A stretch of 64,000 nt of DNA from Antedon bifida (GCA_963402885.1 OY727094.1:26848501-26912500); one strand, 5' to 3'. Positions 49,301 through 60,179 are shown, counted from the first letter of the stretch. Notes: generated by a model not told the origin, from the letters alone. Numbers and translations: made by a program.

Positions 49301-49686
49301 TATCATTCATTTTGAAGGGATTACCAATCTACAAATGTCAGAGATTTACGAAATACAAAAAAACAAAATTGCTGGTGTGTGGGAAAATATGACGAATAAT
49401 GCTGTTAAAAACATAATCTTTAAAAGAGCTAATCCACACCAGTACATTACAACATCGTTTTTGTTTCTATATCGTTTCAGATTTGTCTGTGCTAAATTTA
49501 TTAAATACAGGTTCTGTCAAAGAGCTACGCTCTCTTCAAAGTATTGGTGAAAAACGGGCAAAATTAATTGATAACTGGAGACAAATGTATGGGGAATTTA
49601 AATGTATTGATGATCTCAGTCAGATACCAGCAATGACTGCTAAAGTTGTCGAGACTATAAAGAAAAATAATCTTGTTACTTTTTAA
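43394..49686 (+). CDS. KIF22: Kinesin-10 chromokinesin KIF22 (Kid), 12 coding exons
   Basis: Exons 43394-43682, 44047-44201, 44529-44674, 45054-45117, 45554-45663, 46034-46109, 46367-46411, 46727-46871, 47328-47780, 47925-47962, 48362-48425 and 49481-49686 join in frame to 596 residues (human about 665). The motor domain covers about 8-335: P-loop GPTGAGKT (92-99, split by intron 1), switch I NSRSSRSH (205-212), switch II DLAGSE (239-244), and [18 protein letters not shown] across exons 7-8. A Lys-rich linker with KRK/KKKK runs (about 345-400) suits nuclear import and DNA contact; a coiled coil follows at about 425-480. The C-terminus (about 541-590) has a helix-hairpin-helix with [13 protein letters not shown], as in Kid. 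The family binds chromosome arms and microtubules and drives chromosome congression. The ATG at 43394 begins [15 protein letters not shown], next to the motor. Confidence 0.93.
44860..44912 (-). mobile_element. tRNA-derived SINE fragment in KIF22 intron 3
   Basis: On the minus strand TGGTAACAATTTAGCCAG is followed by GGTTCAAATCC, matching RNA polymerase III A- and B-box order and spacing. No intact cloverleaf. Differs in sequence from the SINE near 20.65 kb. Confidence 0.4.
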
Positions 49687-49903
49687 ACAATTAATGTAAT
49701 TTCCAGTCAATGGTAATTAATTTGTAAATTGTTAATTAATTGTACATAATTTGTAATGTTTTAATATTAGTAAATTGAATGCTTCTTATAAACTTGTTAC
49801 TTTTTACTTTTTAAACAATCATGTAATTGCCATTTAATGGTAATTAATTTTTAATTCATTAATTGTACATAATTTGTAATGTTTCAATATTAGTAAATTG
49901 AAG
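49672..49903. repeat. Tandem duplication covering the KIF22 stop codon and 3' UTR
   Basis: Copy 1 (49672-49792) and copy 2 (49793-49903) share CTTGTTACTTTTTA at the start and GTACATAATTTGTAATGTTT plus ATATTAGTAAATTGAA near the end. Copy 1 begins inside the last codons of KIF22. The copies differ by point changes and small indels. Confidence 0.8.
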
Positions 49904-50139
49904 AACCATCTTAATGTCTTATATATTAACTTAGCATACTTATAAATTTCTTAAAGGATAGCTCCGGGAATATAATTTAATATTAGGCAAGCATATAAAA
50001 TTAGTGAATAAATTTTGTAAAGATTTTATATTAGTTGTATAATATTTTTAATTACTTTTTGTTGAAAACATATAAATAGTAATTCTTGTGTATCCCTAAT
50101 CAGTAATCCTGCATAACCCACACTTTTATTTCAACAAAA

Positions 50140-50280
50140 ACAATTTGATATTCACAATTACAATACAAGATTTGCCAAATCAAATATCCGAAAAGATACA
50201 TTCCATTTGAGAAGAAAATCAATGTTTTACAATGGCCCGAAATTCTTGAATTTATTAAGCATTTAATTTATATCTCTTTC
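50140..50280 (+). mobile_element. Decayed non-LTR retrotransposon fragment (RT C-terminal region)
   Basis: One frame reads FDIHNYNTRFAKSNIRKDTF, then SMFYNGPKFLNLLS before a stop. HNYNTR followed some 25 residues later by a GPxxWNxLP-like motif is characteristic of the C-terminus of invertebrate LINE reverse transcriptases; the Trp has changed to Leu here. It is a different part or family from the piece at 24.7 kb. Confidence 0.65.
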
Positions 50281-51131
50281 TAATCTTCTTGTTCAAATAC
50301 AACCTAAAGAAGTCTGTGTTTGCGGCTTATGGCTACTGTTTCTTAATACTACTGTATTAGTTGTTCTTGTAAACTGGGCTACTATCCATTCACTATTTTA
50401 TTTATTTTTATTTTAATCTGTGACCATGACTTCTCTATAAACTTATTTTGGCCTCCTTCTGCAATTTTGTTCTTTCATTGTACTGTAAATGTAAACAAAC
50501 TATGTCATCAAAATACGAAGTCAATTTCGTGACTAGCTTAATCATCATACTACCTAAAATAATCCAGGTCTGTCATTGAAATGTATATTTAATTTAAAAT
50601 ATTTTCATTTAAGAATAAATGAGAAATAATGGTTGTGAACGTGTTAATTGGTGTTATGTTTTGGGGCGTCATAACGACGTAATTGGGGCGTCATAACGCC
50701 GTATTAAAGCGGTATAATGTCGTATTAGGCGGCTTTATATCCCCTTAGGCCTTTATTATATAGAGATATAATGCCGTAGTTTTATTTTTGCTTTATCCCC
50801 TTTTCAATGAGAACATCTTGGTCAGAATATACGATAATAATAATAATAATACGATAACAACGGACATTTCTCTTTTTATTTTCCTCGATTTTAATGTTCA
50901 GTTTCACCGGTGTACTTAATGACGATCGAAAGTAGGCCTACACAACCAGTCTACACTAATTATTGATGTACTAACTTAATATCAATTTAATGTGTGCGAT
51001 TGTTTATGACGAGTTTCCCTTTCCTTGCTTATTTATTCTGCACTTATTAGTTCACTTTCTACAGTTTCTTTTTAAACACATTGTATAGTTTGTTGTTTTT
51101 GTATCAATCATGAATACTATTGTTACGCCTA

Positions 51132-51184
51132 TTTGTGGTACATCCACGTGATTCCTATTTTGGAATCACGTGGTGTACCGCAAA
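51132..51184. repeat. Near-perfect hairpin carrying two CACGTG E-boxes
   Basis: Arms of about 23 bp around the six-base loop TATTTT: GGTACATCCACGTGATTCC on the left, GGAATCACGTGGTGTACC on the right, with one mismatch and one extra base. Each arm holds a CACGTG palindrome (51145-51150, 51167-51172). Confidence 0.85.
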
Positions 51185-52415
51185 CCGTGTTTATAAAACA
51201 AATTATTCGTAATGGTAATGTGCAATATTAGCTTCATGTTTTTGTATCTTCATTGAACACGTGCCAACATATTTATTGTTTGATATAGTATTGTATCTTG
51301 TAAATTGCTTTACCATGTTTAGAAATAAAAATTAACAAACAACACCGACAAAATCCATTTTATTTTTATTATTATTATTCGATATCGATGATATGTGTAG
51401 TCATAGAAAATAGACGGGGCGACGTATGTAAATCAATATTTCAGATATTTTATCCTTTGTAAATAAGTTAAGACAATTACTAAATAATCATCTTCAAAAA
51501 TGTCAATTCGATTCTAATGATGTTTCTCTTGATGATTTACGAGATTGAAACGAGCACGAAGTTTAAACTATCTTGTCATTCACATGATTATACTTATAGG
51601 AGTGTGATGACGTAATATCAACTAGACTTCTCTAGTCTGATTGTACATGCTCATCCCCCCATCTCTCCCACTTGGTTCCATTGTTATATTGAATGGTGAT
51701 TAAATTTACCGTAACTAATAATTATAATCGCAACCATTCCCATATTCGAATATTATTCAATACGGTAAATGCTCTGATTAAACATTTTTGCTAACCATGG
51801 GCTAATTTGTTTCATAAACAACCACTAAGTGAGTTCCCCTCCACACCCCTAAACGAAACGTACGTGCGTAGGCTAGGTCTACACATTGGAAACGATTGTT
51901 TCTGAATCGGCAGGCGCGCCAAGGCTTCCGATAATTTACCATTGGGCCCTACCCACTTTTAAAACTTCTCTGTTCACTACTCCTATGTAACCCTAGGTTA
52001 ATATCAGTTATAAGTTGTGTGTATTATTAAATCAAAATGTACCCGTGTGTACATGCATCCGGGAACAGATACTGATTTTCCTGGTATCGATCCAAATTTT
52101 GTGAATGGGTTCATTGGCAGACAGCACACTAGTGTTCAGTAATGGCCTTTGCTACAGGGACGAGTCTTATAAACGGAGACTTCCGATTTATATTAATATT
52201 TGGCAATGCAATTACAGTAAATTCATGGAGAAATAACATTGGTTTGTCGGGATTTGATGGTGCGACCATAGTGTACGTCCTGCATTATTGAACAGGAATC
52301 ATGTTCATTCGATACTTTATTTTATTTTGTTATTAAAAATTCGGAACATAAAAAAAATAATAAAACCCCGGTCGTTCCACCAATGTAGATATAATACTTT
52401 ATCCGTGTATAATTA

Positions 52416-53670
52416 CAATGTATACGGTAATTCAATGCATCTGTACTGATGCTCCGTACGTTTTTCATATAATTAAGTACTCATTGTATACCGTAACTTA
52501 ATGTATACCGTAACTCAATGTATACCGTAACTCAATGTATACCGTAACTCAATGTATATACCGTAACTCAATGTATACCGTAACTCAATGTATACCGTAA
52601 CTCAATGTATACCGTAACTCAATGTATATACCGTAACTCAATGTATACCGTAACTCAATGTATACCGTAACTCAATGTATACCGTAACTCAATGTATACC
52701 GTAACTCAATGTATATACCGTAACTCAATGTATACCGTAACTCAATGTATACCGTAACTCAATGTATATACCGTAACTCAATGTATACCGTAACTCAATG
52801 TATACCGTAACTCAATGTATACCGTAACTCAATGTATACCGTAACTCAATGTATACCGTAATTCAATGTATACCGTAACTCAATGTATACCGTAACTCAA
52901 TGTATATACCGTAACTCAATGTATATACCGTAACTCAATGTATATACCGTAACTCAATGTATACCGTAACTCAATGTATACCGTAACTCAATGTATACCG
53001 TAACTCAACGTATACCGGTACCGTAACTCAATGTATACCGTAACTCAATGTATACCGTAACTCAATGTATACCGTAACTCAATGTATACCGTAACTCAAT
53101 GTAAACCGTACTCAAGGTATACCGTAACTCAACTTATACCGTAACTCAACGTATACCGTAACTAAACGCATACCGTAACTTAATGTATACCGTAACGTAA
53201 TGTATACCGTACTCAATGTATACCAGTACTCAATGTATACCGTAACTCAATGTATACTGTAACACAATGTATACCGTAACTTAATGTATACCGTACTCAA
53301 GGTATACCGTAACTCAACTTATACCGTAACTCAACGTATACCGTAACTAAACGCATACCGTAACTTAATGTATACCGTACTCAAGGTATACCGTAATTCA
53401 ACTTATACCGTAACTCAACGTATACCGTAACTAAACGCATACCGTAACTTAATGTATACCGTAACTTAATATTTTCCGTACTCAATGTATACCGAGCTCA
53501 ATGTATACCGTAACACAATGTATATCGTAACTCAATGTAATCCGTAACTTAATGTATATCGTAATATAACTCAATGCATCTGTGCTGATGCTCCGTACGT
53601 TGCATATCGTATCCGATGATACCGTACTCAATGTATACCGTCGTATAGGCTACTCAATGTACCCAATCCT
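52416..53670. repeat. Minisatellite, 17/19-bp unit, roughly 60 copies
   Basis: Tandem ATGTATACCGTAACTCA with a 19-bp variant containing an extra TA (ATGTATATACCGTAACTCA). The centre (about 52500-53100) is nearly uniform and the right part (53100-53560) degenerates, with larger repeated blocks of ACTTATACCGTAACTCAACG type. A 31-bp sequence with CTGATGCTCCGTACGT brackets the array at 52431-52461 and 53571-53601. Non-coding; the 17-bp unit shifts frame each copy. Confidence 0.93.
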
Positions 53671-55095
53671 AATTAAAAATTTCAATAAAACCCCGAATAC
53701 AATAATTGTCCCATGTGACAATGTGCCAAGCCTGTTAATATCCCTTGTATTTCCTTATATCGGTAGGCCTAACCGTGGCTGAAAAATGAACAATTACGTC
53801 TTAAGCATATTCAGTGCCAGCATGAAGTTATTGAACAAGTTTTCTTTTCTGTTAATAGCATTCTGAATACTCATGAACAATTTTCCTCATACTATTATTT
53901 AGGCTATAATTGACACCGAGTTAAATATTGAAATAAAACATGCTTATTACAAAGTTAATGTTGGGGCATTACAAGGGGCGTCACCTCAATTTAATTCAAA
54001 GTGTGTGACAGTTCAATCATTACTAAGTGCGACAGCAGTTATTATTGCGACGCGTTAAAGTGCGACAGCTCCGATTATTACGTGACGTGTGACGTAACAC
54101 GTTGTTTAGGTCCGTGTTTTTTTGCAGTTTATAACTACACTTGACAAAGCTCGTGCTTATGATGTAAACCGTCATGTGGATTCCTTCTCAATGTGTACGG
54201 TATTTCTGATGTTTATTCTGTTCAAACAACATGAAAGTGAAACCCGGGCTTGTCACATGACTTGTAAATCACTGCTGTTGTTCTGTCACCTTTTGAAATT
54301 GGGTAATTAGGAGGAAAATACGCATTTCTCTCTCATACTATTATTGTTACAATGAAAAGAAAAATTAATAAAAAACTAAACTAAAATCGGTCAATGTGTT
54401 TTTGACTCTTGTACAGGTAGGCATATAAGGAAAATGGGTAGGGCATATAATAATTTTAAAAAGGGGCTTACCCTACCATGGAATACGGAAGAAAGGTGAT
54501 AGTCGGGTGCAGTGAAACACTATATATATAACTTTCCTACTGATATATGCTGTACTTGATCATGTTTAGCGTGGCGGAACTTTATCTTCATCGGTAATTT
54601 TAGGGGTGCATATAGTTTTTACATAACTTATAATAATTTATGATAGAATTTTTAATTACTTAAATCGATGGATCTTTCCGGGACGCTGCCGGGACATAAA
54701 TAACAGTTATTTGATACATGTCGGTAAATGTACACAGGTGACGTCATAATACTCTCGACTGATTTATTCATTGGAATTCAATTAAATCATTGTCAGCACT
54801 GAGCTTAATAGAAATAAAAACCGTTTTGTTGTTATAAGTTGAATTCATGCAGATTTCCGGGTTGAATTAGCAAGAATAAGAGGTTTTGTGTGAATAGAAC
54901 CCGTTCGTGAAGTAGTGTCTTCCTTTGCTTGTGTCGTCATTAGTGTTCTATAGACCCGTGAAGCAAACAGTTTGAGGTCAGCCTGTCTATAGGTTATTTA
55001 TATTGCTACGTATTTGAGAGTGGGCGCGGCTTTGAACCGTAGTACACAGCATATCAACCGGTACAACGTCCACTTTCCATTCATAATATTGGAAG
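53671..55095. other. Intergenic region upstream of ELOVL6, candidate regulatory sites
   Basis: No gene seen. CRE-type words occur repeatedly: GTGACGTGTGACGTAAC near 54085 and a perfect TGACGTCA at 54739. Near 54004-54075 several imperfect copies of GTGCGACAG form a loose repeat. A GC-rich GGGCGCGGC lies at 55022 and an inverted CCAAT (ATTGG) at 55088. Confidence 0.5.
54739..54746. promoter_or_regulatory. Perfect CRE palindrome upstream of ELOVL6
   Basis: TGACGTCA, the full cAMP-response element bound by CREB/ATF factors, about 360 bases before the TATA box. Function is inferred from the motif and its position only. Confidence 0.35.
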
Positions 55096-55103
55096 TATAA
55101 ATA
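55096..55103 (+). promoter_or_regulatory. TATA box of the ELOVL6 gene
   Basis: TATAAATA, 71 bases before the ATG, with an inverted CCAAT box just upstream (ATTGG, 55088-55092). Transcription would start near 55126-55133, leaving a 5' UTR of about 45 bases without an intron. Confidence 0.6.
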
Positions 55104-55173
55104 CCGGTAAACGTGGTCTGTTCATATTGTCACTCTGTTTTGCACCTTGCCATTTAAACTATATTATAACATC

Positions 55174-56070
55174 ATGTTGGAGCAAATCGATGAAGTATTT
55201 CAGCAGAGTGTGTTTAGTTTTGAAGAGGACTACCACGCTCAGCCATGGTTGGATTGGTTTTCAAAGTACTGGACTCTTTCTATAGTTATAAGTATGGTAT
55301 ATGTCGTAGTTATTTTTGGTGTAAAACGACTGATGCTGCATAGGAGTCGATTTGACCTGCGCCCGGCTCTTATATTATGGTCGTTAATTCTTGCTGTGTT
55401 TAGTATAATATGTGCTTGGAGACTATGGAGCGAATATGTACTATATTACCGAATGTTTGGATTCAAAGCTACGATGTGTGACGCTGAAATTGGTTACCAC
55501 GGTGTGAATGGATTTTGGTCGTTGCTGTTCGTAGTAAGTAAATTACCAGAACTGGGGGATACTATGTTTATCGTTCTACGTAAGCAACCATTAATTTTCT
55601 TACATTGGTATCACCATATCACAGTGTTTGTTTACGCTTGGTACAGTTACCAATACATGGTTGCCCCAGGACGTTATTTCATTCTTGTCAATGCAACCGT
55701 ACACGCCGTTATGTACTCTTATTATACGTTACGTGCGTCGCGGCTCTTCAAGATTCCTCGCTTCGTCAATGTATGCATAACATTGTTCCAGATGTCGCAA
55801 ATGGTCGTCGGTGTCGCCGTCAACTACCTGGCGTACGTTTTTCGTGCACGCGGTGAACACTGCTCAACAACAGACACGAACATTTTGGTAGCATTATTGA
55901 TGTATGCTAGCTATTTTGTTCTTTTTGCTCATTATTTTTACAAAGCGTACTTTTGTTCAAAGCCAAGTGCGAAGAAAATTGAGAAGAATGGCAACGCAAT
56001 CTATGCCAATGGAAACGGTCACATCTCCAAGACAACCCACTCAAATGGTAATGGCATTAAAGTTGATTAA
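55174..56070 (+). CDS. ELOVL6: ELOVL6-type very-long-chain fatty acid elongase, intronless
   Basis: 298 residues in a single exon. ELO proteins are multi-pass ER membrane 3-ketoacyl-CoA synthases that add malonyl-CoA to acyl-CoA; ELOVL6 prefers C12-C16 saturated and monounsaturated chains. Hallmarks seen: KLPELGDT (123-130), histidine box HWYHH (144-148), and ELOVL6-like VHAVMYSYYTLRA (176-188). About seven hydrophobic spans fit the family. The C-terminus is about 30 residues longer than human ELOVL6 (265) and ends in an Asn/Gly-rich tail (NGNAIYANGNGH) without a clear dilysine signal. An open TTG-led extension upstream is not used: ATG at 55174 gives the family-like N-terminus. Vertebrate ELOVL6 has introns, so this may be a retrocopy, yet it keeps a TATA box and an intact frame. 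Confidence 0.93.
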   Translation: MLEQIDEVFQQSVFSFEEDYHAQPWLDWFSKYWTLSIVISMVYVVVIFGVKRLMLHRSRFDLRPALILWSLILAVFSIICAWRLWSEYVLYYRMFGFKATMCDAEIGYHGVNGFWSLLFVVSKLPELGDTMFIVLRKQPLIFLHWYHHITVFVYAWYSYQYMVAPGRYFILVNATVHAVMYSYYTLRASRLFKIPRFVNVCITLFQMSQMVVGVAVNYLAYVFRARGEHCSTTDTNILVALLMYASYFVLFAHYFYKAYFCSKPSAKKIEKNGNAIYANGNGHISKTTHSNGNGIKVD

Positions 56071-57315
56071 ATATTATTTATTTCAACCCAACCTAATACT
56101 ACGGCGCCGAGTTCTTTTATGAATTATTCGTATCAAACATGATCAAATTTAGCATGGTAGGTATTTATCATGCCATCGATGACTGTTTGTAATTAAAATA
56201 TACGAGGCGCAGTTGTCTATGCTAAGAACAAAGCGACGTATAAAACGTGTTAACACTTGCTCGTATACATAGGATCGATGTCAGTAATGATTCATAACCG
56301 TACGTTTGTTATGATGAACCTGATGAAGACCTGTGGTTTGAAATGCAACTTCCCGCCTATGAGCACCTAGCAACAAATCTTCCTACTACGCATGATCGTG
56401 AGTTTATTTCGAAAATTGGTACAATGAATCGATCTAGCCAGCCTTCTTCACTGTGCTAAATCCGAGTGTCGATTTTCTACACTATTTTTACATTTTTTTA
56501 TCGGTTATTAAGAGACGACTTTTCAGTCCGCTACAACGTTGATTAATACACAGCAAAGGCCATAGTTCTTATTATTTTTCGTATTAAAGTAATATGATTA
56601 ATGAGATAATGCATTATTGGTGATACAGTACCTTGAAAACTGACAAATACGGCATATGAAGTGTTTACTACACTGTTCAGTACACTGATACCGTATTGTG
56701 AGACGTGGTAGATTGATAAAACTGAAGCGGATTTAGGTGTGGTCAAATCGTATTAGTAGACTCGGTATTTTACGCGTATTGTGTCGGACACAATAAAGTG
56801 TTGATAATTTAACCTTGTGTACGTATAACAAGATTAAATATAACAATGTTCAGACACCATAAATGGCATAACTACGGTCGCTTCAATTGTGTTTATGTAA
56901 TACAGTAATACAAAATAACTACTGTACTTCTGGAAGTCTGCTATTCGTTGCAAAACACAACATTCTGAAAACTTTGACTTATGTGTATTCATAGTTCATA
57001 ATATAAAAACAATTCAACAGGCAGCTTATTCTTGTGTTTCATAAATGATACCTTTAATATGTCATTCTATGAACACGGAAGTAACATTATTTATTCAGGA
57101 TCACATTGAAGACCGAAGCTGGTTAAAAATAGTTCCTTATTATTATAAGATTAATTCATATGACATTGTGTTTTTATTACAGATGTAACATGTTGATTAT
57201 CGTTTTTTTTTTCAACTTTAATAAACCATGTCAGACTAAATCACGAAACGCTCACGTGAGTTATCAATGACATATATATCATTGAGTTGACGCGCGTATA
57301 AAAACCGTATCATTG
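56071..57315. other. ELOVL6 3' UTR and downstream region, no other gene
   Basis: AATAAA at 56792-56797 is a reasonable poly(A) signal, giving a 3' UTR of about 740 bases. Near 57266-57287 is a short palindrome (TCAATGA...TCATTGA), followed by a TATAAAAA at 57298 with no gene attached. Confidence 0.5.
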
Positions 57316-57655
57316 TCCGCGTTTGAACGCGTGTATTAATAATCACTCTGTATGGTGTCACTGAATGCTACAAAGCGACATGACGTGACGTGTGCGTACA
57401 GTAGCCGCATATTGTCGGCGATTAAACTTGGTTCCCACTTGGACGCAACGCAAGGATGTAAGCGCATTTGAACCACGAAGCGATGTATCGCTTGTGATTG
57501 GTCAACTCACTTGCGTCTACGTCATTGCGTTGCAAATCAAACGCGCGCGTGTTAATTTCGTCACTCTCACGTAAAGTTGATGAGTGGATACAACATTATC
57601 GTCAGCGTTTTGACGCGTGCGTTAATTGTGTCACTTTTATGGTGTAGCTGATATG
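57316..57655. repeat. Diverged direct repeats interrupted by a MITE-like insert
   Basis: Degenerate copies of a block like GTC(A/C)GCGTTTTGACGCGTG + TTAAT + GTCACT + TATGGTGT lie at about 57316-57372 and 57600-57655, with a partial copy near 57540. Between them is a segment starting GGTTCCCACTTGGACGCAAC and ending TTGCGTTGCAAATC, whose inverse CGCAACGCAA/TTGCGTTGC words suggest a small DNA transposon. An open frame across it is incidental. Confidence 0.45.
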
Positions 57656-59494
57656 TCACATTTTCTTTAAATAAATAATATTAGGCCTATGTTAAATTTA
57701 ATATAGAAATCAGAATGTGTAGCTATTTCCTTTTGCATGACTTGATTATTACGACGTATATTCAATGACGGTTTGCCCAATATGTGGACAACTCTACAAT
57801 AATGAAGTTCAGTTCAGTAAATAAAATTATCAATGGTGTCGAAATATCGAAGTCGTTTCGATTGTTTGAACAATTTGCGAAAAAGCATAGCTTGTTCTAT
57901 CATTAGATAAGATCATATCATAAGAAATTATCATCACGAGATAGTAAGCCTAAGTTACACGATTGAAACCACCGATGCTGAATTAAATTAACGGGTTGAT
58001 TTTTTTAAATAAACAATGCAAATGCCTTGATAGGCCTAGTAGTAATAATAATAATGTGTGTTCCATCGTTCTTTCAATGTATAAAGTAAATTAAAAGATG
58101 AACGAATTTAGGTGTAATTGGGTATCTGTCGGAATACAGTAGAAGCCTATACCAAATATGAACATTTTAGTGTATACGTGAATACCTAACTAGTGTGGTT
58201 AAAATACAATGCAAGGTTTAAGCAGCAGCTGAAATCCAGTCAATAATATGTTATTTATGTGTGTTAATATTGTTAGACCTACACATTATGATAATATGGC
58301 TTTATCGTGGATAAATAAGTCTTACTTAAGGCCTATACTTCACATGTTCTCCCTTTGAACCATTATTATCCATATATTGTATGTTTGTACATGGATATAT
58401 AAGTTAGTTTGGATAACTTTTTTCTAAATAACATTTACAATGGAATATTAAATTCTTTTCTTCTGAAAAAGGTCAAATATAGTATAGCAAACGCATTAAA
58501 AAATGTATTTATGTTATAATATAGGCCTGCTGCATTTTAGGGTAGAGGTTTTTGTATGGTATTCTCAGGGTAGATTTAACAGGAGTTTTGTTTTAGATAT
58601 TTAATATTTGTATTGTTTGTCTTGAAATTTCACATTATGGTCATTTCATACCAACTCAACCAATTTCAACCATGGATTATAAAAGAAAGAAAGAAATATG
58701 GCTATTTTATGAGATCAGAACAAACGGCAGTTTGAAATTAAATGGAAACATGGCACCAATTATGAGATATGCCGCATTGCATTTGAAAATAATTGTGTTG
58801 AACTAATTTCAAAGAAGGTTCACTATGCAAAAAGTAACAATATGATTTCATCCACATTATATAGTCCTCCATTAGCACTATACGTTATGGATTACAATAA
58901 TTTTTCTCAAGTGACGTCACCATTAAAAGTCCCCAAAAAACGTTTGCAAAAGTCGAAATAAAAATGAAACCATGGATGTTATTGATTTGTTGGCATGGAA
59001 TGAATTAATGTATTACTTATAATTATTATAAAATTGATAAAAATGCACATTATATTTAGATGTTTCAATTTTAAACACGTTAGTCCTTCAGTTGATAGAC
59101 TTACTAATATAAACTATGTTTCATGTTTTTCATTTGGTGTACGTCAATTGGTGATGCGTTATATGAACTATTATAGTCATTTGTAACGCAGCAGCACGGG
59201 CATTTTTTTGTTATTTATACTAATGGTAATTGAATAGAATTATAATTTTCAAAAAGTTTAAAGATGTATTTTAATAATTATATTGACTGTACGCGCATTA
59301 ATGTGCACTTTTGATGGACAATTTTCTATGATTTTAATAAATATTATAACACTATATTATCTATGGCCGTTTTGTTTATGTAAAAGTACGGTATATTATA
59401 GGCCTAAAGTTAACAACAAATGAAAGATTAAACAATAACGTTTACACTAAAATCTCTGACACTATCCATATTGACAGCATAAAAGCTTGTTGAA
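57656..59494. other. Intergenic, no gene seen
   Basis: AT-rich sequence without convincing open frames. Holds a perfect CRE palindrome at 58913-58920. Confidence 0.6.
58913..58920. promoter_or_regulatory. Perfect CRE palindrome (GTGACGTCAC)
   Basis: TGACGTCA within the ten-base palindrome GTGACGTCAC. No gene is visible nearby, so it may be an enhancer site or chance. Confidence 0.25.
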
Positions 59495-59560
59495 GGAAAT
59501 CGATGGTTAACATCTTACGTGTTTCCAGAGTTGTGGGTTCAAATCCTGGTTTTATCCCCG
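59495..59560 (+). mobile_element. tRNA-like SINE or tRNA pseudogene fragment
   Basis: A-box-like GATGGTTAACATC followed by a good B-box GGGTTCAAATCCTGG at tRNA-like spacing. I cannot pair an acceptor stem, so not a functional tRNA. Confidence 0.4.
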
Positions 59561-59669
59561 GCATGGTCACAGTGCCTCTAAACAAGTAAACTTAAGGTAC
59601 GATAGGTTTTTGAAACGGCTGTTTTATCTCAAATTGTATACACAGAAGAAACCACGCGCGACCATTGTG

Positions 59670-59845
59670 TAAAGGCCAATTTACACAGACGAGTGGTGAC
59701 GATAAGCGGAAAACCGCGTAGCTTGTCCCACGTAGAATCTGTACCGGTATCTATCCTGAGCCGAAACCGTCCGCTCCGCGCTGTGTGTAACATAGGCCTA
59801 TTATATTACTATACCGTTACCACTCGTATGTGTAAATTGGCCTTA
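59670..59845. mobile_element. MITE, 176 bp, with target-site duplication
   Basis: Left end TAAAGGCCAATTTACACAGA and right end TGTGTAAATTGGCCTTA are inverse, and the arms continue through CGAGTGGT / ACCACTCG. CATTGTG (59663-59669) and CATTGTA (59846-59852) flank the element as a 7-bp duplication with one mismatch. The interior is CpG-rich and non-coding. Confidence 0.8.
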
Positions 59846-60094
59846 CATTGTAAAGTGCGAACGGGCTCTTAGTTTCACAATGATAAGTTCGGCAATCTAA
59901 ATATGTAAAACAAAGTAAGTTTTATCAGGTGGCACCACCTACTTGATAGCTCTTTATCTTCTGGATGAGTTCCTTTTCAACAAAGAATGTTGATAAAAGA
60001 TCATGCATCTAGAAATAACATCAAACATTATAGTCGGCTATTTATAGTGACCATAAAATTAAAATGTGCTCACTATCTGCAATGTAAATAGACT

Positions 60095-60179
60095 GATCAT
60101 TGCAGCAGCAGGTGAAGAACACGCGCGAGCATGATGATCATTGCAGCAGCAGGTGAAGAAGAACACGCGCGAGCATGAT
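60095..60179. repeat. 41/44-bp tandem duplication
   Basis: Two adjacent copies of a unit starting GATCATTGCAGCAGCAGGTG and ending CGCGCGAGCATGAT. The second copy has one extra GAA. Confidence 0.9.

Larger units (their letters stand above)
49687..52415. other. Intergenic region downstream of KIF22, no gene seen
   Basis: Contains the second copy of the 3' UTR duplication, a decayed LINE piece (50140-50280), a short duplication of GGGGCGTCATAACG near 50664-50700, and the E-box hairpin at 51132-51184. No open frame has similarity that I recognise. Confidence 0.55.

Noticed and set aside
49278..49480. Open frame in the last KIF22 intron that runs into exon 12
   Set aside because: It crosses the CAG acceptor at 49478-49480 in a different frame from KIF22, and the spliced join from 48425 gives the expected Kid C-terminus.
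52416..53670. CRISPR-like appearance of regularly spaced repeats
   Set aside because: Units are directly adjacent with no unique spacers, and the context is a eukaryotic genome; it is a minisatellite.
59495..59560. Possible functional tRNA gene
   Set aside because: Pol III A- and B-box words are present but the acceptor and anticodon stems do not pair by eye.
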